DNA of 64,000 nt, taken from positions 1,001,443-1,065,442 of the forward strand of contig NZ_VBSL01000001.1 of the NCBI RefSeq assembly GCF_006149005.1, written 5' to 3'. The translations under genes and the position numbers were made by a program. A model generated the notes under the pieces. The model was not told the origin of the DNA. It worked only from the letters and a program-made list of their open reading frames with translations, and did not search any database. Positions 41,929 to 49,419 of this stretch are shown here, piece after piece; the stretch's first letter is position 1, and every line of letters starts with the position of its first letter. Source of the DNA: Larkinella sp. C7. GTDB lineage: Bacteria > Bacteroidota > Bacteroidia > Cytophagales > Spirosomataceae.

Positions 41929-41949
41929 ATACCTACAAGTCTTAGGTAT
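41929..41949. promoter_or_regulatory. Candidate PadR operator
   Basis: ATACCTA-N7-TAGGTAT is a perfect 7-bp dyad 28 bp upstream of the PadR start codon. PadR-family sites typically show AT-rich half-sites separated by 7-8 bp. It lies between the PadR operon and the divergent exporter gene, so it could affect both. Confidence 0.5.
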
Positions 41950-42014
41950 ACAGTGTTTCGTCAGAGAATAATCATCGTTCATCGGAATAAGCATCGAAAT
42001 CCTGGTTCAGACCG

Positions 42015-42022
42015 TATCTTTG
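42015..42022 (+). promoter_or_regulatory. Predicted -7 box giving a very short or leaderless exporter mRNA
   Basis: TATCTTTG matches TAnnTTTG exactly. The expected transcription start is 4-7 nt further on, which is at or just before ATG 42029. No clear -33 TTG is found, so the call is tentative. Confidence 0.45.
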
Positions 42023-42028
42023 CAGGCA

Positions 42029-43855
42029 ATGAAAACCTATTTTCGCTTACTTTCTTACGCCAGACCACTGGGGCGTTTTCTGACGCCCTTTTTGCTAACC
42101 TCCATGTTGGCCAGCGTATTTGGCGTGCTGAACTTTACGCTGCTGATTCCATTGCTGGATGTTCTTTTCGATAAAGTCGACCCGGCAAAGTTACAGGCCC
42201 TGCTGAGCCAACCCGCTCCGAAGCTGTCGTTCGAGACCTCGCCGACCGAGGTTTTTCAGTATTATTTCGCGCTTTTTTTCCGGCAATATGGCAAACTCGG
42301 TGCCTTGCAGTTCGTCTGCGGCATTGTGGTGACGACGGTCCTGCTCAACAATTTATTCAAGTATCTGTCGGTTCGGCAATTGGAGAGCTTCAAAGCCCGG
42401 ATGGTGGCCCGGCTGCGCGAGACGGTTTTTACCAAAGCCATTCAGCTGCACCTCGGTTTCTTCTCCAACGAACGCAAGGGTAACCTCATCGCCCGCACCA
42501 TCACCGACGTTCAGGAAGTCGAAAACTCCATCGCCAATAGCCTTTCGGCGGCTTCCAAAGAGCTTTTTCTGCTCATCGCCTACATCATCGCTCTGTTCAA
42601 CATTTCGGCCAATCTGACGTTTTTTGCGCTGCTGGTCATCCCGGTTTCGGGTGGTTTTATCGCCATGCTCGTCCGGCGAATGAAGCAGGACGCCCAGGTC
42701 GGCCAACAGCGGCTGAGCGGCATTCTGAGCCTGCTCGATGAAACCTTCGGCGGGATGCGCGTCGTGAAAGGGTTCAACGCCGAGGGCTTCGTGACCGAGA
42801 AATTTCAAACGGAAAACGATGGCTACCGCCGGGCCGTCCGATCGCTGGCCAACCGGCGCGAACTGGCGTCGCCCTTCTCCGAATTTATGGGCATTCTGGT
42901 CGTCGCCATCATTCTGCTCTACGGCGGTTCGCTGATCCTGACCCAGCAATCGGAATTATCGGCTTCGGATTTCATCACTTTTATTCTGATTTTTTCGCAG
43001 GTCACGCGCCCAGCCAAGGAGATTTCCAACGCTTTCAGCGGTTCACAGCGCGGGATTGCGTCGGGCGAACGGGTGCTGGAACTGATTGATACTGTGCCGC
43101 TTATTCAGGACAAACTCAACGCCCTTACGCTCCCCGGTTTTCGGCAGCACATCGAAGTCCAGAACGTGTCCTTTGCCTACCAGCCTGACCGGCCGGTTTT
43201 GAAAGGAATCAGTTTTACGCTGGAAAAAGGCAAAACCATCGCCCTCGTCGGGTCGTCGGGGGGCGGAAAATCGACCATCGCCGACCTCATTCCGCGTTTC
43301 TACGACCCCACCGCCGGGCGGATTCTGATCGACGGCGTGGACCTGCGCGATTGCACGATGCACTCCCTGCGCAACCTGATGGGGATTGTGACCCAGGAGA
43401 GCATTCTGTTCAACGATACTATTTTTAACAACATCGCGTTCGGCAGCGAGGCCACGGAAACCGACGTGATGCGGGCGGCCGAGATTGCCAATGCCCACGA
43501 TTTTATCCTGGCTCAGCCCGATGGCTACCAAACCGTTATCGGCGACCGGGGTGGGCGGTTGTCGGGCGGACAACGGCAGCGCATTAGCATTGCCCGGGCG
43601 GTGTTGAAAAATCCACCGATTCTGATTCTGGATGAAGCGACGTCGGCCCTGGATACGGAATCGGAAAAACTGGTTCAGGAAGCGCTCACACGCCTGATGG
43701 CCAACCGCACGACGCTGGTGATTGCCCACCGGCTCAGCACGATTCAGCACGCAGACGAGATTCTGGTGGTGCAGAACGGGGAGATTGTCGAGCGCGGCAC
43801 GCACCAGGATTTGCTGGAACTGGAAGAAGGATTTTACCGGCGGCTGACGGTATAA
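42029..43855 (+). CDS. ABC exporter, MsbA/lipid-flippase-like half-transporter
   Basis: I chose ATG 42029 over the TTG three codons earlier. The 608-residue protein has six membrane segments (residues about 15-320) fused to an ATPase domain: Walker A GSSGGGKST, signature LSGGQRQR, Walker B ILILDEATSALD and the switch AHRLST. Type IV half-exporters of this kind flip lipids or export hydrophobic compounds as homodimers. MsbA-like function (lipid A core transport) is the default guess. Confidence 0.88.
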   Translation: MKTYFRLLSYARPLGRFLTPFLLTSMLASVFGVLNFTLLIPLLDVLFDKVDPAKLQALLSQPAPKLSFETSPTEVFQYYFALFFRQYGKLGALQFVCGIVVTTVLLNNLFKYLSVRQLESFKARMVARLRETVFTKAIQLHLGFFSNERKGNLIARTITDVQEVENSIANSLSAASKELFLLIAYIIALFNISANLTFFALLVIPVSGGFIAMLVRRMKQDAQVGQQRLSGILSLLDETFGGMRVVKGFNAEGFVTEKFQTENDGYRRAVRSLANRRELASPFSEFMGILVVAIILLYGGSLILTQQSELSASDFITFILIFSQVTRPAKEISNAFSGSQRGIASGERVLELIDTVPLIQDKLNALTLPGFRQHIEVQNVSFAYQPDRPVLKGISFTLEKGKTIALVGSSGGGKSTIADLIPRFYDPTAGRILIDGVDLRDCTMHSLRNLMGIVTQESILFNDTIFNNIAFGSEATETDVMRAAEIANAHDFILAQPDGYQTVIGDRGGRLSGGQRQRISIARAVLKNPPILILDEATSALDTESEKLVQEALTRLMANRTTLVIAHRLSTIQHADEILVVQNGEIVERGTHQDLLELEEGFYRRLTV

Positions 43856-43870
43856 TACCGCCTGGCGGAT

Positions 43871-44926
43871 TTACTGGCGGGCCTGGTAACAAATCTGGTG
43901 GATAAAACTCAGCTTTTCCAGAACACCCGACGGGATGATAAACGGATAGAGATCAGGATGGCCCATGCTGCGGTTGAGATTGTTCATGGCAAACGACAGC
44001 GGCCCCCAGAGATCCATCAGCGTCTTGAAATCTTCCGGATCATAGGGATCGATTTTCTCTTCCTGCGCCATGCTCATCGAGTCCATAACCGGCTGGAATT
44101 GAACGCTTAACCCAAAGGCATAAGCGGTTTCGAGCGTATCCAGAATGTGCAGGTAATGCGCCCAGGTTTCGGCCCAGTCTTCCCAGGGGTGAGCGCTGGC
44201 GTAGGCGCTGATGTATTTCAGATTCCAGCCCGCCGGAGGCCCCTGCTGGTAATGATTTCGCAAGGCATCTTTATAACTCTCCCGCTCATCGCCAAACAGC
44301 TCCCGGTACTGATCGATCCGGTTGGTGTTGCGGATCAGGCGATCCCAGTAATAATGCCCGATTTCGTGCCGAAAATGGCCCAAAACCGTGCGGTACGGTT
44401 CGTCCATTTTCTGGCGGGTCATCTCCCGTTCAATGTCATCGGCTTCCACGATGTTGATGGTAATCAGGCCCCGCATGTGACCGGTTCGGATGCGTTTCTG
44501 GGTTCCGTCGGCCAGAAAATCGAAGGAGAGCCCCCGTTCCGGATCGGCCGACCGGCCAATCACGGGAAGTTTCATGCGCCGGAGCGAATAAATCAGTCGG
44601 TGTTTGGCGGTCTCGATCACTTTCCAGCGTTGCAGATACGCCGGTTTACTCAGGTTGGGAATGGTTCGGTTCAGCGTACAGGCTTCGCAATAGCGCGATT
44701 GTCCATCTTCCACCAGCCAGTTGCAAACGCCGTACTGGTGGTTGGCACAATAACGGTAAAGCGTTTCACCCTGGTTATAAATCCGGAACGTATCGGTGCC
44801 TACAGCCTCCAAAGGCAGCAGTTCCAGTTGCCCGGCGACAAAGCCAAGCGGGTATTCACACTGGGTACACCGGCTGTTTTCAAAGTAAATCGGTTCTCCG
44901 CAGTGTGTACATTTAAAAAGTTTCAT
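43871..44926 (-). CDS. Zinc-ribbon putative metallopeptidase (DUF2248-like)
   Basis: A 351-residue soluble protein. The N-terminus has CTHCGEPIYFENSRCTQCEYP, two CxxC pairs of a zinc ribbon, then a second Cys cluster (YCANHQYGVCNW, YCEACTLN). The centre carries HFRHEIGHYYWDRL, with the HExxH zinc-peptidase motif, and SAYASAHPWEDWAETWAHYLH. The domain order matches the putative zinc-binding metallopeptidase family. Substrate unknown. Confidence 0.85.
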   Translation of the reverse strand: MKLFKCTHCGEPIYFENSRCTQCEYPLGFVAGQLELLPLEAVGTDTFRIYNQGETLYRYCANHQYGVCNWLVEDGQSRYCEACTLNRTIPNLSKPAYLQRWKVIETAKHRLIYSLRRMKLPVIGRSADPERGLSFDFLADGTQKRIRTGHMRGLITINIVEADDIEREMTRQKMDEPYRTVLGHFRHEIGHYYWDRLIRNTNRIDQYRELFGDERESYKDALRNHYQQGPPAGWNLKYISAYASAHPWEDWAETWAHYLHILDTLETAYAFGLSVQFQPVMDSMSMAQEEKIDPYDPEDFKTLMDLWGPLSFAMNNLNRSMGHPDLYPFIIPSGVLEKLSFIHQICYQARQ

Positions 44927-45320
44927 ACGCTAACAGAACCAGGAATCTTAAAACTCCTCATCTTCTAAACCCTAACTTACTCTAAATTAACGCGACCTAT
45001 GAGATGATGCCCTTGCCTAACAGTTGTCTAAGTGTCGGCGGCACGTAATGTTAATAGTACATCGGGCCCCTCCGGGGTCAATAATCTCACAGTTTGCGTT
45101 AAATTACTTTCTCTTTAACGTCTTTACGACAAAATGGTTCGATAAACACCCTTTTTATTTGACGTAATAATACAAAAAATTGCAAATTCTAATACAGCTT
45201 TCTATCTTAAAATCAGAAAGTTACTAATAATTACAACATAGAAACATTCAATTACACACCTGTTACCCTATTTTCGTATCATTCTTCTCTGAATCAGATT
45301 CTGCTCCTGATAAAGCTCAT
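44927..45320. other. 394-bp intergenic region with a degenerate REP-like hairpin
   Basis: The stretch holds no plausible gene. CCCCTCCGGGG (45067-45077) forms a short GC hairpin preceded by an AATAGTAC stretch, in the style of the other intergenic palindromes here. GAGAT near 45001 and ATCTC near 45084 weakly frame it. The part after 45110 is AT-rich. Confidence 0.4.
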
Positions 45321-46382
45321 TCAATACCACTCGCGAACGGTTTTCACCAGGTCGGCGCGTCGGGCTACGGTGACGTTCACTAACGCAAAAGGCGGTTCGC
45401 CCCGAAGCATTCGCCAGCGGAAGTCGAACTGGCCGATGGTTTGCTGAACGCCGTTTGTGAACCACCAGGCGGTATACAGCCGCTCGCGCCCCCGCTGCAA
45501 CGACCCGACGTAAATCCGGTGGCCGTCGATCACTTTTTCCGCGACGGCCCCAAACGCATACCCGCTGCCTTTCCAGCACACCACCGGGCTGTGTTCAGCA
45601 CTGTACGCCGTCCGAACCGGTTTGACGTACACCAGCGACCCGGTTTTGCTGTATTGGGTAAACCCATGATCGAGCTGGCGAGAAACATAGCCCGATGGAA
45701 CCGAAACCGCCACCGGTGCAACAGGCTGGCTCCGCTGAATGACCCCAAAACCGGCCAGCCCCACGACGCCATAAACCGCTGCCAGCCGCGCCCAGAACCG
45801 ACTCGAATGGGCAGGCAACGGTTTTCCAACCCGACTATAAAGACGCTGCAAGCCCCAGGTCAGCGGAACGAGCAGGTACAGGGCCAGACACGCCAGACCG
45901 ACCAGATCGTGCAACGGGTCTTCGGGCGCAATCCGGAAAACGACCAGGGTCAGAATCCGCAGCAGGTTGGTCAAAACCAGCAGCCCACCCGTTCCGACTC
46001 CCACCAGCACCAGCCAGCCGAACGAAAGACGCGTGTGGGTGCGGTTTTCCAGGTGAATGACCAGAAATAAACTTGCCAGCATCGACAAACCCGTCATTTG
46101 TAGCCCCATGCAGGCCGGATCGACGGCAAAATCGACGCCGTTCAGCCGGATCAGATTGCCGCTCACGGTGGCATCGGCACCCAACATCTGCAAAATCGCC
46201 ACGACCCCCGCACTCAGTTGCAGGCGGATCGGAAACCCAAAAACCGTCGTCAGCCAGCGCAAACCGGGCGACGCCAGGGCCAGTCCGCCCAGCACAGCCA
46301 TCCACCGGCTTCGGGCTGGCGTCAGCAGTACATAAACCGCCAACGCCAGCCCGATGAGGAAGGTCAGATCAAAGACCCACAT
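45321..46382 (-). CDS. xrtN: Exosortase N with C-terminal EpsI-like domain
   Basis: A 353-residue membrane protein with about eight helices. The exosortase triad is visible: Cys91 in DPACMGLQM, Arg142 in LTNLLRI and His158 in DPLHDLVGL. After residue 200 there is a periplasmic domain with HSPVVCWKGSGYAF, like the EpsI domain. The gene overlaps the end of the VIT-domain gene by 14 bp. Exosortases cleave and relocate proteins with a PEP-type C-terminus; this one appears to be dedicated to its neighbour. Confidence 0.87.
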   Translation of the reverse strand: MWVFDLTFLIGLALAVYVLLTPARSRWMAVLGGLALASPGLRWLTTVFGFPIRLQLSAGVVAILQMLGADATVSGNLIRLNGVDFAVDPACMGLQMTGLSMLASLFLVIHLENRTHTRLSFGWLVLVGVGTGGLLVLTNLLRILTLVVFRIAPEDPLHDLVGLACLALYLLVPLTWGLQRLYSRVGKPLPAHSSRFWARLAAVYGVVGLAGFGVIQRSQPVAPVAVSVPSGYVSRQLDHGFTQYSKTGSLVYVKPVRTAYSAEHSPVVCWKGSGYAFGAVAEKVIDGHRIYVGSLQRGRERLYTAWWFTNGVQQTIGQFDFRWRMLRGEPPFALVNVTVARRADLVKTVREWY

Positions 46383-48999
46383 AACTGCCTTTTTGCCAGA
46401 GGTAGAAAACCCACACCACGGCCAGGATCAGCAAAACCCATTCGTGCGGTTCGGGAACCGCGCCGGTGTTTTTCAGGGTGGCATTGTCCAGTCCCTCTTT
46501 TGATTTTTTGATCCCAAACCGGTCGTAGTCCTGCTGCGTTTCCAGCACAATCAGGCTCGAAACCGGGGAAACGATGTTGGCCTGCTGGGCTTCGGCAACG
46601 AGCGGAGCTGTGGCATAATCCGGCTCGAAATACCGGGTTCCCAATTGGTTTAGCAGGTGGTTATAGGCATACAAACGGAGCAAATGATCGGGTGCCAGAG
46701 TGGCTGACGGTTCTGTATTTATCTCTGACATTCGCGTAATCCGGATACCCGACTGCGGCAACGAAACGGACTGATCAGACGTCATTTGCCGGATAAACCG
46801 GTTGTGTTTCACCAGCGTTTGTAACTCAGAAACCGTACCGTAATCCATTTGAAGCACGCCCAGTTCGCTCAGCGTTTTCACCAGATCCGACGGTTTCGAG
46901 AGCGAAAACGTTCGCAAAGCCGGACGTTTTCCGGCCTGCGTCTTCAGCGTTTCGGCGTAGGGACTCCCGGCCAGATCGCTCAGTTGCGGCCCGATTTCGG
47001 AGCCTTTCGTCACCAGCAAAGCCGTAGCCGGATCGGGAATTTGATGGATCGGAAACACACTAAACCGCTGTTGCAGAAGCCGTTCGGTCAGCTCGATACG
47101 GTTGGCGCTGGTCAGTTGAACCAGGCCTTCGTCGTAGACCCAAACCGGACGGTGTTCAGCGATTTTCAGTACGTCATCGATGTCGGTTTCCGTCCAGTCC
47201 TGGTTCAGATCCAGAAAAACAGCCTGCGGATTGAATCGTTCGGTGATCGTCCGGGCGGGTTGCAGGCGGTAGGTATGCCCATCGAACCGATAACCGCCCG
47301 TTGCCAGTGTCGGCGCGTCAAAGCGAAATTCCCAATACCGCTGGTAATTCGACTCGCTGATCCGTTGTTTTTCGACCGGTTTTTCAAAAAAGCCGGGTTT
47401 CAGAAAGTCCGGCCACGCCGGATTTTGCGGTTTCTGCGAAAAAACAATTTTTACGGTTTCGGTTGCGCCCTGCTCATCGGGGCCTTCAAACCAGGCGTTT
47501 TCATACACCAGTTGGGGTGGCCCGGTCTGCCGGGTTTCCAGCCGCAGGGGCGAAGTGATGCCGATTTTTACCTGCCGCGCGTCGTGGGGCAGACAGGGGA
47601 AAACCCGTACGCTGATCCGGTTTCCTTCGCGCCAGTGAACCACCGACGGATCGCGCCGTTCCACGCTCACGATGGTTCGGTAGGCGGTATCGGCTTTCGC
47701 TTTGGTGGTCAGAATGCCTTTTTCTTCCCGCCCATTGATCCACAACGACAGCGAGGTGACCACCGAACCTTCCGGCAAATGAAAGGTGTAGAGTGCTTCC
47801 TGCTGCAACGGACCGCCGTTGTGAACATGCAGGGTTTTCTCGGTATACGCCAGCCGGTATTCCGGGTAAATTCGGGCCTGGGTCAGCACATTGGTCGTCC
47901 GCAGGTGCGTACCCGACCACAGCCGCTCTTCGGTCTGGTGCCGGGAGGTATACAGCGTTCCGATGAGTTTCTGCATGTCCTGATTCCAGGCTTCGGCCGG
48001 TTTTCGGTACGCCGACGCGATAAACACCAGGGGATCGTGCCGTTTCAGTTCGTCCTGTCGCCCAAACACGCTGTTCATCCGGCTCCCCTGCTGGCTATAG
48101 ATCGACCCGGTTTTCAGATACCGCTCCGTAATCCAATCGTTCGGCAGTTGCTGCGCCAGCAACACCCAGGACGGCAGTTCGTCGTCTTTCCGGGCCGTAA
48201 TGGCGTTCGAGGTATAGCGAATCCGGGTATCGATTTGCGTCCATTGGTATAAAAACCAGCCGATAACGATGAGGGGCACCAAAAAACCGGCGATGATGGC
48301 CGGACGCCGGTGTTCGTGCTCGTTCCAGCTTCGTTGAAGAAGCCGACCCAGCGCAATGGTGATGAGCAGAGGGACGAGAATATGTCCGCCGATGCCCAGC
48401 AGGATGATTCCAAAAAGCCCGAGGTGGTAATGCGGAGCGACATAAACCGTCTGGTAAAGAAACAGGCACCAGACCACGGTCAGGCCAAACACCAACGCTT
48501 GCTGTCCCCGAACCGAAAGGCCATCCAGCCAGGTGGAACCAATCATCAGAAAGCCCGCAAAAATCAACATCACTTTCAACCACGGAACCGATTCCTGAAA
48601 TACCGGTATGTCCCGGTTCAGCGCGTAGGCACTGATTAGCCACAACACCAGCATGAGCATACGGGCTGGGCGGCCCTGTGGCGGTTGATTATACTGACTC
48701 AACTCCTTCCTCATCAGCAGCCAGGCGGTGTAGGCAATGGCAATCCCGTAATGATACACGAATACCGTCATGTGGGCGGGTGATCCGTTTCGGGCCACAT
48801 AATATTCATACAAGGCAAACAGGGTGGCCGAAACCGCGACAAACCCGAGTCCCCAGCGGAACGTCGGCTGCCGGAAAGCCAGCCACCACCAAGGCGTTTG
48901 ATCGGTTAGAGGAGCAACCACTTCGGGTTGTTCCGTTGGCTGGAGAGCGGGGGCGGTTTTGGCCGGTTCGCTCGTAACGGGCGTTACAGGTGTGCTCAT
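46369..48999 (-). CDS. XrtN-system VIT-domain membrane protein with C-terminal sorting tail
   Basis: An 876-residue protein. The N-terminal third has about seven membrane helices. A VIT domain follows (EALYTFHLPEGSVVTSLSLW, NRISVRVFPCLP), then a further soluble region. The extreme C-terminus has VPEPHEW (Pro849-Glu850-Pro851) followed by a hydrophobic helix, the layout of a PEP-CTERM sorting signal, but without the usual Arg-rich end. It is read before, and overlaps, exosortase N, so it is the probable sole substrate. Confidence 0.85.
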   Translation of the reverse strand: MSTPVTPVTSEPAKTAPALQPTEQPEVVAPLTDQTPWWWLAFRQPTFRWGLGFVAVSATLFALYEYYVARNGSPAHMTVFVYHYGIAIAYTAWLLMRKELSQYNQPPQGRPARMLMLVLWLISAYALNRDIPVFQESVPWLKVMLIFAGFLMIGSTWLDGLSVRGQQALVFGLTVVWCLFLYQTVYVAPHYHLGLFGIILLGIGGHILVPLLITIALGRLLQRSWNEHEHRRPAIIAGFLVPLIVIGWFLYQWTQIDTRIRYTSNAITARKDDELPSWVLLAQQLPNDWITERYLKTGSIYSQQGSRMNSVFGRQDELKRHDPLVFIASAYRKPAEAWNQDMQKLIGTLYTSRHQTEERLWSGTHLRTTNVLTQARIYPEYRLAYTEKTLHVHNGGPLQQEALYTFHLPEGSVVTSLSLWINGREEKGILTTKAKADTAYRTIVSVERRDPSVVHWREGNRISVRVFPCLPHDARQVKIGITSPLRLETRQTGPPQLVYENAWFEGPDEQGATETVKIVFSQKPQNPAWPDFLKPGFFEKPVEKQRISESNYQRYWEFRFDAPTLATGGYRFDGHTYRLQPARTITERFNPQAVFLDLNQDWTETDIDDVLKIAEHRPVWVYDEGLVQLTSANRIELTERLLQQRFSVFPIHQIPDPATALLVTKGSEIGPQLSDLAGSPYAETLKTQAGKRPALRTFSLSKPSDLVKTLSELGVLQMDYGTVSELQTLVKHNRFIRQMTSDQSVSLPQSGIRITRMSEINTEPSATLAPDHLLRLYAYNHLLNQLGTRYFEPDYATAPLVAEAQQANIVSPVSSLIVLETQQDYDRFGIKKSKEGLDNATLKNTGAVPEPHEWVLLILAVVWVFYLWQKGSYVGL

Positions 49000-49016
49000 T
49001 CTTATGTATTTAAAAG

Positions 49017-49035
49017 TACTTTGTAAATCAAAGTA
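49017..49035. promoter_or_regulatory. 7-5-7 inverted repeat before the XrtN operon
   Basis: TACTTTG-N5-CAAAGTA is a perfect dyad 17 bp upstream of the VIT-domain start. It could be an operator or a 5' UTR hairpin. No regulator gene is adjacent. Confidence 0.35.
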
Positions 49036-49256
49036 AAAAACACTGAAGTGTCAACTATTGAGTGAAATTTAATTAAAACCGTACCATAAAATGCTCAAAA
49101 ACAGATAGATACAACCTAAACAAAAAAATCACGGCACACATTGGCACCGTGACTGTTGCTTAGAAATGAAGAGTTGGGTTACAAACACCCATCCCAGACT
49201 GAGGACCGGAATAATTTCATTGGGAAAAGCTAACACGCTGTTTGAGTTAACCGGAG

Positions 49257-49405
49257 AGAGCCCTGGAAGGGCGGTCTGTCAATAGTCAATAGCCGATACC
49301 AACGAGTGGTAGCTCCGAAGGAGCGGCCTGAAGATGTCTTTAAACCGCTCCTCCAGAGCTACCACTCGTTGATATTGACTATTGACAGGACAGGCCTCCG
49401 GCCTT
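49257..49405. repeat. About 150-bp composite palindrome (REP/BIME-like element)
   Basis: The arm 49276-49326 matches the reverse complement of 49345-49388 apart from a short insertion (near 49292-49300). Each arm contains GTGGTAGCTCC or its complement, thus GTAG next to the hairpin GCTCC-GAA-GGAGC. Smaller palindromes GCCCT-GGA-AGGGC (near 49260) and AGGCC-TCC-GGCCT (near 49392) flank it. It lies 15 bp past the stop of the surface-protein gene. The rest of 49000-49419 shows no gene. Confidence 0.65.
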
Positions 49406-49419
49406 CATTCAAACAACTT

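Noticed and set aside
46849-48252. A 467-codon open frame on the + strand
   Set aside because: It lies fully antisense to the VIT-domain gene, is rich in Arg, Gln and Phe as expected of a GC-rich shadow, and shows no family motif.
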